Origin: Spirochaetales bacterium
GTDB taxonomy: Bacteria; Spirochaetota; Spirochaetia; SZUA-6; RPPD01
Assembly (NCBI GenBank): GCA_016929065.1
Contig: JAFGJO010000038.1
Location: 102,680 to 166,679, forward strand
Direction of reading: 5' to 3'
DNA: 64,000 nucleotides
Every line of letters starts with the position of its first letter. The stretch's first letter is position 1. The translations under genes and the position numbers were made by a program. Below the pieces are notes generated by a model that was given only the letters and a program-made list of their open reading frames with translations, was not told where the DNA came from and did no database searches. Below, in pieces: positions 38,015-48,082 of the stretch.

Positions 38015-39124
38015 ATGAGTGAAGGATATCTTTCTCAAGATGAAATAGATGCCTTGTTACAGGGGAGCGACTCCATGTCGGATTCTTCGTTTTTCAGTGC
38101 AAGTGAACCATTGTCCGAGAATGAAAAAAATACGTTTAAATCAATGATTCAGGCAACGGTTGAATCGCAAAGCTCGAATTTGTCCATGATTACCGGAAAA
38201 TCAGTCATCCTTGGTGCACCCACTGTTGAAGTGCGCTCAAAACAGCAATTTGTCGGGGAACTCCCCAACGAAATTGTCGAGACAAAAGTTGATTTTACCG
38301 ATGGAGCAAAGGGTGAACACATTTTTTTACTGAACACGGATTTTTCCACCCGGCTTGCCAGCTTTATCATGGGACAGGAGAAAATTGAACTGAATGAGGC
38401 AGCACTGTCCGGACTTGCGGAAGCCCTGTCAAATATTGCCGGAGCTACTGCGACATCTTTCGGCAACCAGATCGGGGCAACAGTCATGATTACTCCGGCT
38501 GATTGCAAAAAAATATTAAAAAGCAAAATCCGCTTCCCCGAGGGAGAAAATTTTGTTAAAGTCGAGTATCCCATTTCTATTGAAGGAGAAAAACCGTCAA
38601 CCCTCATAGAAATGTTCCAGTTATCAATGGTGAAGCAAATGACGTCGAATCAGGCCGGAGACGGTATGGCGACAGTCTCTGCGAGTAAGCAAGGAGGTGC
38701 ACATGAATCCCAGATGCCGAATTTACAGGATTTATCACAAATGAATATGGGCGGAATGTTTGGCGGCCAGCAAGGGGGTGATCCCATGAATAATCTTGTT
38801 TCCACTCCGAGCGTACAATCAGTACAGTTTCCGAATCTTCAGGGCGGTGCACCGGCTCATGAACAGGGAAACATTGGTCTGCTGATGGACGTATTCATGG
38901 AAATGACCGTAGAACTTGGGCGGACAAAAAAACTGATCAAGGAAATATTGGGAATCGGTGAAGGAACCATTATCGAGCTGGACAAGCTTGCCGGTGAACC
39001 GGTCGATATTCTGGTCAATCATAAACTCATCGCCAAGGGCGAAGTTGTGGTTATCGATGAAAACTTTGGTGTTCGCGTCACAGAAATCGTGTCGCCGATG
39101 GACCGAATGGCTGATTTGAAATAA
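38015..39124 (+). CDS. fliY: Flagellar motor switch protein FliY/FliN
   Basis: YLSQDEIDALLQ, CheC-like middle region, C-terminal SpoA/FliN domain DVFMEMTVELGRTKKLIKEILGIGEGTIIELDKLAGEPVDILVN. Confidence 0.92.
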   Translation: MSEGYLSQDEIDALLQGSDSMSDSSFFSASEPLSENEKNTFKSMIQATVESQSSNLSMITGKSVILGAPTVEVRSKQQFVGELPNEIVETKVDFTDGAKGEHIFLLNTDFSTRLASFIMGQEKIELNEAALSGLAEALSNIAGATATSFGNQIGATVMITPADCKKILKSKIRFPEGENFVKVEYPISIEGEKPSTLIEMFQLSMVKQMTSNQAGDGMATVSASKQGGAHESQMPNLQDLSQMNMGGMFGGQQGGDPMNNLVSTPSVQSVQFPNLQGGAPAHEQGNIGLLMDVFMEMTVELGRTKKLIKEILGIGEGTIIELDKLAGEPVDILVNHKLIAKGEVVVIDENFGVRVTEIVSPMDRMADLK

Positions 39125-39148
39125 TATTTGTTTCTCTACTATTAATAG

Positions 39149-39177
39149 TTGACAGAAATCCCCTTCCATGAGATAAT
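39149..39177 (+). promoter_or_regulatory. Internal sigma70-like promoter upstream of fliO
   Basis: TTGACA-N17-GATAAT; its TTG is the start codon proposed in the ORF track. Confidence 0.6.
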
Positions 39178-39214
39178 TCTTTATAGTATTTTTCACGCTA
39201 AAAGGGGGGGGAAG

Positions 39215-39823
39215 CTGAAAAATATAGTCATATCTATAATTATCATTTCATTTTTTCTCACAACAGCCCTGTATGCAGATGACAATGACATATTTCTGGA
39301 ACAGCCGCTGGTGACAAGTGGCACCGACGATGCACAGGCAGGCGGGAACGGTCAGCAGCCGGCCCGGCAAAGTAATCTGGATAATGTTGGTGCTGTAAAT
39401 TTTGGCGATATATTTGTCATGTTTTTATCACTTGTGTTTGTTATCGCAATCATCTACGGGATTTATTTTCTCATGAAAAAGGGACTGGGGAAAAAAATCG
39501 CAGAAAACAACATGATAAAAATTATGGGTTCAAAAATTATTCATGGGAACAAGGCTATCCATATTATCGAAGTCGGAAAAAAGATATATCTCATCGGCTC
39601 TTCAAATGAATCACTCAACCTTATTTCTGAGATAAGTGAGAAAGAAACAGTTGACTGGATCCAGTTGGCTGCCGCAGAGCAGGCCCAGCAGGCTCCAATA
39701 CGATTCCAGGACATTATTGGAAAAATATTCAAAAGCCAGCCGAAAAAGCAGGTTGAAATACAGGAAAGTGTTGATTTTATGAAAAAACAAAGAGAACGTT
39801 TAAAACGGATGAAGGAAGAGTAG
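39215..39823 (+). CDS. fliO: FliO/FliZ-family flagellar biosynthesis protein, apparent CTG start
   Basis: Signal peptide (L)KNIVISIIIISFFLTTALYA, second TM, position before fliP; G8 SD at 39204-39211 followed by CTG 39215. Confidence 0.75.
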   Translation: MKNIVISIIIISFFLTTALYADDNDIFLEQPLVTSGTDDAQAGGNGQQPARQSNLDNVGAVNFGDIFVMFLSLVFVIAIIYGIYFLMKKGLGKKIAENNMIKIMGSKIIHGNKAIHIIEVGKKIYLIGSSNESLNLISEISEKETVDWIQLAAAEQAQQAPIRFQDIIGKIFKSQPKKQVEIQESVDFMKKQRERLKRMKEE

Positions 39824-39855
39824 CCATGTAAACGGTAACAACTTGGGGGGGGATT

Positions 39856-40617
39856 GTGAAAAAAATTATTCTGCTTATTGGCTTTCTTTTTTTATTGAGT
39901 TCTCTTTGCTTTGCCCAGGATGCCGGCGGTCCGCTCGGGATACCTTTCGTGGATTTTGGTGTGCGCAGCGCAGAAAACAACCAGGAAGTCGCATTATCAC
40001 TCCAGCTGCTCCTTCTTTTGTCGGTTATCTCTCTTGCCCCCTCAATAATTATCCTCTGCACGTCATTTTTACGTATCGCAATAGTATTTGATTTTATTAA
40101 ACGGGCACTCTCCCTTCAGCAGGTACCGCCAAACCAGGTTTTGATGGGGATCGCACTATTTCTTACCCTGTTTATCATGTGGCCGACCCTTGACCAGATT
40201 TATATAAACAGTTTTCAGCCTTTTGCCGAAGAAAAAATCAGCTTTGAGCAAATGTACCAGGAAGCGGAAAAGCCCCTGAAAGTTTTTATGTGGCGGCAGA
40301 TGGGAAATGACTACAACAACGTGGAACTGTTTCTGCAGATGGGGAATTATGAAAAGCCGGAAACAAAAGGGGATGTTCCCATACACGTATTGATTCCCGC
40401 CTTTGTGCTGCATGAGCTCACTGTTGCCTTTTATATCGGAATCCTTCTTTTTATTCCGTTTATTATCATTGATATGGTTGTCGCCTCGACTCTGTTATCC
40501 ATGGGGATGATTATGCTCCCTCCTGTCATGATTTCAATGCCTTTCAAGCTGATATTGTTTCTTCTGGTCGACGGGTGGGGACTTATCACCATGCAACTGG
40601 TAAGGGGATTCGGATAA
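39856..40617 (+). CDS. fliP: Flagellar biosynthetic protein FliP
   Basis: TSFLRIAIVFDFIKRALSLQQVPPNQVLMGIALFLTLFIM; LIPAFVLHELTVAFYIGILLFIPFIIIDMVVAS. Confidence 0.97.
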   Translation: MKKIILLIGFLFLLSSLCFAQDAGGPLGIPFVDFGVRSAENNQEVALSLQLLLLLSVISLAPSIIILCTSFLRIAIVFDFIKRALSLQQVPPNQVLMGIALFLTLFIMWPTLDQIYINSFQPFAEEKISFEQMYQEAEKPLKVFMWRQMGNDYNNVELFLQMGNYEKPETKGDVPIHVLIPAFVLHELTVAFYIGILLFIPFIIIDMVVASTLLSMGMIMLPPVMISMPFKLILFLLVDGWGLITMQLVRGFG

Positions 40618-40663
40618 TGAAGCAAGTGTTCAATGAACAGAAAACAGCTTCAGGGAGGCGAGT

Positions 40664-40930
40664 GTGGATGTAGGTTCAGCTGTTGGTCTGCTGCGCGGCG
40701 CTATTCTTGAGGTGCTTGTCATATCATCACCTATTCTGCTTGTCGGGCTTGTTGTCGGACTCATTATATCGATCATACAGGCAACGACATCGATACAGGA
40801 GCAGACACTTACGTTTGTACCGAAAATTGCAGCCATCCTGGGGGCGTTGATGCTTTTCGGACCGTTTATTATTACATCATTGACCGAGTTTACCGTGAGG
40901 CTGTTTGAACAAATATCGCGGATTCCGTAA
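40664..40930 (+). CDS. fliQ: Flagellar biosynthetic protein FliQ
   Basis: ILLVGLVVGLIISIIQATTSIQEQTLTFVPKIAAI. Confidence 0.95.
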   Translation: MDVGSAVGLLRGAILEVLVISSPILLVGLVVGLIISIIQATTSIQEQTLTFVPKIAAILGALMLFGPFIITSLTEFTVRLFEQISRIP

Positions 40931-40942
40931 AGGGGGCGGACA

Positions 40943-41731
40943 ATAGAAATTTATACCGGCCAGTTTCAGGTTTTTCTTCTCATTTTTGTTCGTATCATGG
41001 CATTGATGCTTACTGCGCCATTACTTTCATCCGAGGCCATTCCGCCCGTTGCAAAGGGGGGATTTGCACTGTTTATCTCGTTTATTATTTTTCCCTGGGT
41101 ATTCGAAACAGGATATGAACTTCCGAAAAGCATCGTGGATTTTTTTCTGCTTGTCACCGGCGAAGCGCTTATCGGTATTATTATCGGATTTTTCCTTGCC
41201 CTGGTATACAGTGTTTTCCAGTTAAGCGGCCAGTTTTTCGCATTTCAGATGGGATTTGGTGCGTCCTCGGTTTTTGATCCCCTGGCGCAGGTCGAAGTAC
41301 CGCTGATGGGACAATTTTTGAACCTCCTGGCAATGCTCGTGTTTGTGAGTGTCGGCGGATTCAAGAAAATTTTTATTTCCGGTGTCTATCAGTCATTCAA
41401 ACTTATTCGTGCCGCCGATCTCATAGACGGAAGAGAGTTTCTCATGAAGCTGTTCAGCGGAACAATGGGAAAACTCTTTGAAACTGCCTTGACCATCGCT
41501 TTTCCAATTGTCGGAACACTTTTTATTGTGTCGGTGTGTATGGGGCTGTTGGCAAAAGCGGCGCCCCAGATGAACCTTCTCATGCTCGGTTTCCCCATAT
41601 CAATCGGGGTAGCATTTCTTGTTCTGTTTCTTGTCATTCCTTTTGTTGTCGATTCGGCAAGCAGAATCATAGAGGCAGGGTTTCGTCAGGTGGAATCGAT
41701 ATACCAGAATATTGGGGGGGGCGGGGTATGA
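40943..41731 (+). CDS. fliR: Flagellar biosynthetic protein FliR, apparent ATA start
   Basis: Conserved N-terminus (I)EIYTGQFQVFLLIFVRIMALMLTAPLLSS lies upstream of the first ATG (40997); AGGGGG SD 6 nt before ATA 40943; in-frame TAA at 40928-40930. Confidence 0.88.
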   Translation: MEIYTGQFQVFLLIFVRIMALMLTAPLLSSEAIPPVAKGGFALFISFIIFPWVFETGYELPKSIVDFFLLVTGEALIGIIIGFFLALVYSVFQLSGQFFAFQMGFGASSVFDPLAQVEVPLMGQFLNLLAMLVFVSVGGFKKIFISGVYQSFKLIRAADLIDGREFLMKLFSGTMGKLFETALTIAFPIVGTLFIVSVCMGLLAKAAPQMNLLMLGFPISIGVAFLVLFLVIPFVVDSASRIIEAGFRQVESIYQNIGGGGV

Positions 41732-42906
41732 CAGATATGAATGTCTGGCTGTATAAAAAATATATTCTCGGTTCTTTGCAGTCTCCTTTCCGCTCTATTC
41801 ACCTTCAATGGTTTGCCGCAGAAGAAGAAGGGCGTACCGAGGAACCGACTGAACACAAGATACGGAAAGCGCGTGAAGAAGGCCGGGTCGCCAAGTCCCA
41901 GGACCTGAACTCTGCGGTAATATTGATAATCGGCACCGGTGCAGTGGGAGTGCTCGCCTCTTATGTCCTTGAGCGGATTCTGGAAATGATGAAATTCTTT
42001 TTCGATAAAATTGTCGATCCGTCCATTGAAATCAACGGTGGCCTTTTTGAGGCCGGGGTTTCTTTTTTTATACGGATGGCATTTCCCATCCTTGCTGTGG
42101 CATTTATTATCGCAATTATCATAAACCTTATTCAGGTCGGGTTTTTGTTTACCGTGAAACCCATAACCCCTGATTTTACAAAAATTGCGCCGCGGTTTGG
42201 AAAGTTTTTCAAACGGGCGCTGTTCTCGCAGGAAGCGGGATTCAATTTTTTAAAGACCATGCTGAAGGTGGTAATTATTGGAGTACTCGGATTTTTGAAT
42301 GTTCAGGCCGAGTTCAATAAAATAATCAACCTGCTGCATGTACATTTTTTTCAGGCCTTTACCTTTATTGCTGCTCTCGCCTTCAGGATTATTCTTGAAG
42401 CTGGCGTGGTCATGCTGGCCCTGGCAATTATCGATTACGTATTTCAGCGCTATCAGCACCGCCAGCAGCTGAAAATGTCAAAACAGGAACTAAAAGAAGA
42501 ACGCAAGATGTATGAGGGGGACCCTCTGGTGAAAAGCCGCCTTCGGGAACGGATGCGTGAAATTATGAACCGGAATATGCTTCAGGCAGTGCCGAAGGCG
42601 GACGTGGTCATTACCAACCCGACACATTTCGCAATTGCACTGGAGTGGGACAGGATTTCCATGGCAGCACCCATGGTCTCGGCGAAAGGTGCTGATATGA
42701 TCGCCCAAAAAATACGTGAACTTGCAGCAGAACATGATATTCCGGTTATTGAAAACAAACCATTGGCCCGGGCCCTTTATGATGAAGTGGATATCGGCCA
42801 GGTGATTCCGGAAAAATTCTATGAGGTATTGGCGACGATACTGGCGGAAATCTACAAAATGCGCCAGCAGGGTTTCCGTCAATCCGGGTCGCGGGAGGCT
42901 ATATGA
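41728..42906 (+). CDS. flhB: Flagellar biosynthetic protein FlhB
   Basis: LQWFAAEEEGRTEEPTEHKIRKAREEGRVAKSQDLNSA; VVITNPTHFAIALEWD autocleavage motif; ATGA overlap with fliR. Confidence 0.97.
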   Translation: MTDMNVWLYKKYILGSLQSPFRSIHLQWFAAEEEGRTEEPTEHKIRKAREEGRVAKSQDLNSAVILIIGTGAVGVLASYVLERILEMMKFFFDKIVDPSIEINGGLFEAGVSFFIRMAFPILAVAFIIAIIINLIQVGFLFTVKPITPDFTKIAPRFGKFFKRALFSQEAGFNFLKTMLKVVIIGVLGFLNVQAEFNKIINLLHVHFFQAFTFIAALAFRIILEAGVVMLALAIIDYVFQRYQHRQQLKMSKQELKEERKMYEGDPLVKSRLRERMREIMNRNMLQAVPKADVVITNPTHFAIALEWDRISMAAPMVSAKGADMIAQKIRELAAEHDIPVIENKPLARALYDEVDIGQVIPEKFYEVLATILAEIYKMRQQGFRQSGSREAI

Positions 42907-42939
42907 ACAGGGTGACCAATCATGTGGAAGGGGTCTTTC

Positions 42940-45036
42940 ATGGCTGATGCACAGCGTGTTTTTGGATTTTTAACCAAAACACGAAGCGATATCATCATTG
43001 CAATATTTGTCATTGTCATCGTCATGATGCTTTTGATTCCCCTGCCCGCGTTCATGCTCGATGCTTTCATGGCGGTGAATCTGGTGCTGAGCCTGATGAT
43101 TATTCTCATCGTGCTGTTTACCAGACGGGCCCTGGATTTCAGTGTTTTTCCGACGCTGCTGTTGATTGTTACTGTCTTCAGCCTGTCACTGAATGTCTCG
43201 TCAACGCGGTTGATCCTTTCAAAAGGGCAGTTGTTTGACGGCCAAATGATCAGGGCCTTTGCCCAAGTGGTCACCGGATCAAGTGACGACCCGCAGGACA
43301 TGACCGGGTATGTCATCGGGTTGATTATTTTTATCGTTATCATCGCCGTTCAGTTTGTTGTCATCACCAAGGGTGCGACTCGTGTTGCTGAAGTGGCAGC
43401 ACGGTTCACCCTTGATGCGCTGCCCGGGAAACAGATGGCGATTGAAGCTGAATATAATTCCGGCCTCATCACTGAAGAGGAAGCGACCAGGAGAAAAAAT
43501 GACCTTCAGCGTGAAGTTGATTTTTACGGTGCCATGGACGGTGCATCGAAGTTTGTCTCCGGGAACGTCAAGGTTGGTATATTCATTACACTCATCAACA
43601 TGATCGGCGGCTTTATCGTGGGAATGAGTATTCACGGTGAGTCGTTTAATAATGCGATTCACACCTACATCGGACTGACCATCGGCGACGGGCTGGTGAC
43701 GCAGCTGCCTGCGCTGCTTATTTCAACGGCAACCGGTATTATTGTTACCCGATCGGTTTCAGATGCGACATTCGGGAAAGACATTACAAAGCAGTTTTCC
43801 GCCCAGTCGAAACCGTATTTAATTGCTGCTGCTTTTCTCTTTTTACTCGGCTTTGTGCCAGGTTTTCCCACTCTGACATTATGGTTTTTGGCCGGCGGTG
43901 CAGGATTTCTGGCATTTGTCCTTTCAAGAAAACTCATTGCAGAAGACGAAAAGATAAAAACAAAAGAGGCCGCCGCAAAGGGCAGGGAGGCGCCGGCAGA
44001 AATATCGCCTGTTGTTCCGCTTGATCCGATTTCGCTGGAACTCGGATACGGGCTTATTCCACTGGTTGACAAGGAACACGGAGCTGAACTTCTTGACCGT
44101 ATTACGCGGATTCGCCGTGAGGCGGCGCTCGACCTTGGACTTGTTGTTCCAAGAATCAGGATTATCGACAATATGAGGCTTGAACCGCCTGAATACTGTT
44201 TTAAAATCAAAGGGGTAGAAGTCGGAAAGGGAAGGATTCGCATGGGAAGTTTTCTTGCGATAAACCCAAGCGGAATCGAGGAGGAAATCCCGGGTGAAGA
44301 CACCCTGGACCCGACATTCGGGCTCCCTGCAAAATGGATTTCGGAGGAAACCCGTGAACGGGCTGAACAGATCGGATACACGGTTGTGGATCCTCCGTCG
44401 ATTGTTGCCACTCATTTAACCGAAATTATCCGGCAGCACTCATCTGAAATACTTGGACGGCAGGAAGTGCAGTCGATGATCACGACGCTGAAACAGGATT
44501 ATCCTGCGGTTGTTGATGAAGTGACCAAACAGCTTTCCACCGGCGAAATCCAGAAGGTTTTACAGGGGCTCCTGGATGAGCGTGTATCGATACGCAATAT
44601 CGTCGTCATTCTTGAAACCCTTGCGGATTATTCCTCTATCGCAAAAGATCTTACATTTCTTATTGAAAAATGCCGGCAGAGTCTCGGTCGTCAGATATGT
44701 CTGCAGTTTGCAGATGAAAACAAATCCATCCGGGTGATGACGCTTCATCCGGACCTCGAACGAAAGCTGATTGATTCAAGTGTGGAAACCGGAAAGGGCG
44801 TTGCAGCTGCGCTGGAGCCGGTCATTCAGCGTAAATGGATCACCGCCTGCATAAACAGCGTTGAAGCTGCAAGAAAACACGGGCATACGCCGATTATTCT
44901 TTGTTCAGAGGCAGCCCGTCCATTGGTAAAATCGAGTACAAAACGGGATCTCCCGATGCTTGTTGTGCTCTCTGTGCCCGAAGTTGCCAATGACATGAAA
45001 ATTGAATCACTCGGTGAAATAAAAATCGAGATGTGA
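42940..45036 (+). CDS. flhA: Flagellar biosynthesis protein FlhA
   Basis: ARFTLDALPGKQMAIEAEYNSGLITEEEATRRKNDLQREVDFYGAMDGASKFV. Confidence 0.97.
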   Translation: MADAQRVFGFLTKTRSDIIIAIFVIVIVMMLLIPLPAFMLDAFMAVNLVLSLMIILIVLFTRRALDFSVFPTLLLIVTVFSLSLNVSSTRLILSKGQLFDGQMIRAFAQVVTGSSDDPQDMTGYVIGLIIFIVIIAVQFVVITKGATRVAEVAARFTLDALPGKQMAIEAEYNSGLITEEEATRRKNDLQREVDFYGAMDGASKFVSGNVKVGIFITLINMIGGFIVGMSIHGESFNNAIHTYIGLTIGDGLVTQLPALLISTATGIIVTRSVSDATFGKDITKQFSAQSKPYLIAAAFLFLLGFVPGFPTLTLWFLAGGAGFLAFVLSRKLIAEDEKIKTKEAAAKGREAPAEISPVVPLDPISLELGYGLIPLVDKEHGAELLDRITRIRREAALDLGLVVPRIRIIDNMRLEPPEYCFKIKGVEVGKGRIRMGSFLAINPSGIEEEIPGEDTLDPTFGLPAKWISEETRERAEQIGYTVVDPPSIVATHLTEIIRQHSSEILGRQEVQSMITTLKQDYPAVVDEVTKQLSTGEIQKVLQGLLDERVSIRNIVVILETLADYSSIAKDLTFLIEKCRQSLGRQICLQFADENKSIRVMTLHPDLERKLIDSSVETGKGVAAALEPVIQRKWITACINSVEAARKHGHTPIILCSEAARPLVKSSTKRDLPMLVVLSVPEVANDMKIESLGEIKIEM

Positions 45037-45046
45037 GAGGGAGAGA

Positions 45047-46219
45047 ATGCAATATTTTACGATTCAGGCAAGAACCCACAGGGAAGCTATTGACAGAATG
45101 AAACTGCAATATGGTGAACAGTCAAAAATACTGACCTACCGGAATATCCGTATCGGCGGATTGTTCGGATTTTTCGGAAAGGAAGGTGTGGAAATAACCG
45201 GATATATCTCAAACGAGGAACAGCCCAAAGCGACACTCGAAGAACGAAAAATAAAGGTGCTCGAGACAGCGAAAAAGGAACAGACGCTCAACTACATTCT
45301 TCGTGAACTGAAAGAGCTGAAACAGGGAAATGGCACTGCGCCAAATGGAAATGAGACAGGAAATCATGAATCCATTTCGAAAATACGGGAGATGATGAAG
45401 AATAATGATTTTTCATCTGAACTGATACAGGAAATATCAGAAAGGATAAAAAATGATTTTTCTTTGTTTGAACTCGAGCAGTTTGAACGGGTGGAAAATA
45501 CGGTGGCACATTGGATTGCAGAAAAAATCAAAATCGTGAAAAATACTGTTTCAGAGAAAAAGCCGAGAGTGATCATTGTTGTCGGTCCGACCGGAGTGGG
45601 AAAAACCACTACGATCGCAAAGCTGGCAGCCTTTTACGGTGTTGAAAATAATGGAAAAAAACCCCTGAGCGTCAAAATAGTAACCATCGACAATTACCGG
45701 ATTGGTGCCAAAAAACAGATTGAAATTTATGGCGAAATTATGCAGATTCCGGTTGCCGCTGCAGAGACACAGGGCGATTTGAAAAAGTTGTTTGCGTTAT
45801 ATCAGGATGCGGACCTTATCCTGGTTGATACAATCGGAAAGAGTCAGCGGGATTATACAAAACTGGCCGAAATGAAGGAAATTCTTCAAGGTGCATTTCC
45901 GGAACCTGAAATACACCTTGCGATCAGCGCGACAACAAAGACCAAAGATCTGGAAGAAATATTCCAGCAGTTTGAATCGTTCGGTTATACCAGGGTTATT
46001 GTCACCAAGCTCGACGAGACATCGCAGATTGGTAATATCATTAGTGTTCTTGCGAAAAAAAACAAACCAATTTCATATATAACAGATGGACAAAAAGTTC
46101 CTCAGGATATCGAGGAAGCGGGTGTGGTTCGGCTTATGCGTCAATTGGAAGGCATCCGCTACAATCGTGCACTATTCGAACAGCGGTATAGTGATTCATC
46201 GAAAGTATCTGTAGGGTAA
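45047..46219 (+). CDS. flhF: Flagellar biosynthesis GTPase FlhF
   Basis: [61 protein letters not shown]. Confidence 0.95.
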   Translation: MQYFTIQARTHREAIDRMKLQYGEQSKILTYRNIRIGGLFGFFGKEGVEITGYISNEEQPKATLEERKIKVLETAKKEQTLNYILRELKELKQGNGTAPNGNETGNHESISKIREMMKNNDFSSELIQEISERIKNDFSLFELEQFERVENTVAHWIAEKIKIVKNTVSEKKPRVIIVVGPTGVGKTTTIAKLAAFYGVENNGKKPLSVKIVTIDNYRIGAKKQIEIYGEIMQIPVAAAETQGDLKKLFALYQDADLILVDTIGKSQRDYTKLAEMKEILQGAFPEPEIHLAISATTKTKDLEEIFQQFESFGYTRVIVTKLDETSQIGNIISVLAKKNKPISYITDGQKVPQDIEEAGVVRLMRQLEGIRYNRALFEQRYSDSSKVSVG

Positions 46220-46233
46220 GAGGTGAAAAGGAA

Positions 46234-47103
46234 ATGACGGATCAGGCAGAAAAATTAAGAGAAATGATGCAGACGACAGCACAAAAACCAAAACATAATA
46301 CGAGGATCATCGCCGTCTCGAGCGGCAAGGGCGGTGTCGGAAAGACAAACATCGCGATTAATCTTGCGTTGGCCTATGCAGAAATCGGCAAGAAAGTGAT
46401 CGTCATGGATGCTGATCTGGGACTGGCGAATGTGAACGTGGTATTGGGGGTTATTCCGAAATTCAACCTGTATCATTTGATCCGCCGGCAGAAAAAGATG
46501 CGCGATATAATAATGGATACGAATCTTGGAATACAGATTGTGGCCGGTGCATCGGGGTTCTCAAAAATAGCAAATCTTTCAGAGGATGAGCGCAATATTT
46601 TTATCAGTGAACTCCATGAACTCTCGAGTGCAGATGTGGTCATTATTGATACCGGTGCGGGCGTTTCCAATAACGTCATCTCGTTTGTCGCTGCGGCGGA
46701 TGATGTTTTGATCGTGACAACACCTGAACCGACTGCAATCACCGATGCCTATGGTATCATTAAAATTATTGCCACAGAAGTCGATAACCTTGATCTGGGC
46801 CTGAAACTGATTGTCAACCGGGTGAGTTCGGTTGCAGAGGGAAAACGGGTTGCAAACAGAGTGATCAGTATTGCAGGTCATTTCCTGAATCTCAAGGTCG
46901 ACTATCTTGGATTTGTGTACAACGATAAAATTGTTCAGCACGCGGTGAGCAGCCAGAAACCTTTTTTCGTTCTGGACTCGAACAGCAAGGCGTCGATCTG
47001 TATAAAACATCTGGTCAGCCGGCTGGAAAATATAGAATACCGGGAAGGAAGCGGAATTTCACGGTTTTTGAAGAAATTATTCGGAAGTTCCGAGCGAGTG
47101 TAA
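46234..47103 (+). CDS. flhG: FlhG/FleN (YlxH) MinD-like ATPase
   Basis: IAVSSGKGGVGKTNIAINLALAYAEIGKKVIVMDADLGLANVNVVLG; follows flhF. Confidence 0.93.
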   Translation: MTDQAEKLREMMQTTAQKPKHNTRIIAVSSGKGGVGKTNIAINLALAYAEIGKKVIVMDADLGLANVNVVLGVIPKFNLYHLIRRQKKMRDIIMDTNLGIQIVAGASGFSKIANLSEDERNIFISELHELSSADVVIIDTGAGVSNNVISFVAAADDVLIVTTPEPTAITDAYGIIKIIATEVDNLDLGLKLIVNRVSSVAEGKRVANRVISIAGHFLNLKVDYLGFVYNDKIVQHAVSSQKPFFVLDSNSKASICIKHLVSRLENIEYREGSGISRFLKKLFGSSERV

Positions 47104-47115
47104 CATACGGATCGC

Positions 47116-47144
47116 TTGACGATTCATGTGTTTTTACATAATCT
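47116..47144 (+). promoter_or_regulatory. Internal sigma70-like promoter upstream of the acidic membrane protein and fliA
   Basis: TTGACG-N17-TAATCT. Confidence 0.45.
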
Positions 47145-47172
47145 TAATGAGAGGGGAGTGTACCCGTAACCT

Positions 47173-48078
47173 ATGATTCGGTGGAATGCGGTCGCCATAG
47201 CAGGAGCTGGGGCTTTTGTATTATCATTTATTCTCGGTTTGCTGAGCGGAAGTGTATTTGGGATTGTACTGCTGCGCGCTGTAATATTCGGCGGTGTTTT
47301 TGCCGGAATTGCCGCGGGCGGATTGTTCCTTATTGATAAATTTATACCAGAATTGCTGCAAACGGGAAACGAGACACCGTATCGGGGCAGAGAAAGAGTT
47401 GACATTACCCTTCCGGAAGAAAACCCGATGAATTCGGATACCGTAGAAGAAATATCAACAGCGACCGAATCAATTGATACGGAAGATAATGAGATTGAAA
47501 ATGCCGTGTATACAGATGGCGCGAATATCATGGATGAAGCCCCGCCTCATATGCACGAACCGTCACGGTACAACGCGATTCACGACGATGAGTACAGCGA
47601 AGAAGAAAACGAAGAGCTTGAAGGGGCCGGTGAAAGCGGTGATTCATACGATTTATCCGATGAAGACGAAGACAATTCGGCTTTCAGGCAACAGGATACT
47701 GAATCAGTTTCTCCCCGCGGATTTTCTGAAGATGCCGGTGAGAATGCAGATGATATCGACCTGGAGGATGAGGTAGCTCAGGAAAGTAAATTCGCCTCCC
47801 CAATGGAAGAAAAACCGGAAGGAAACGGATATTATTCCGATTCCGGAATCGGAACTAAAGAAGAAGACCCTGAGACCGACGGCCAGCTTGATGTGCTGCC
47901 TGACATGGGGAACTTTGAAAGTTCCTTTACACCTTTTCCCGGTGCAAAGGGAAACGATGGGGGAGTGACTTTTGACAGTTTTTCACCAAAAACATTTGAC
48001 AACAAACACATGGATCAGGATCCGGCGACGTTTGCGAAAGCGGTACGAACCATTATAAAAAGGGAAGAGAAAGGTTGA
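47173..48078 (+). CDS. Uncharacterised membrane protein with glycine-rich double TM and long acidic tail
   Basis: Two TMs ([47 protein letters not shown]) then ~200 aa Asp/Glu-rich tail; between flhG and fliA. Confidence 0.7.
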   Translation: MIRWNAVAIAGAGAFVLSFILGLLSGSVFGIVLLRAVIFGGVFAGIAAGGLFLIDKFIPELLQTGNETPYRGRERVDITLPEENPMNSDTVEEISTATESIDTEDNEIENAVYTDGANIMDEAPPHMHEPSRYNAIHDDEYSEEENEELEGAGESGDSYDLSDEDEDNSAFRQQDTESVSPRGFSEDAGENADDIDLEDEVAQESKFASPMEEKPEGNGYYSDSGIGTKEEDPETDGQLDVLPDMGNFESSFTPFPGAKGNDGGVTFDSFSPKTFDNKHMDQDPATFAKAVRTIIKREEKG

Positions 48079-48082
48079 CGCT

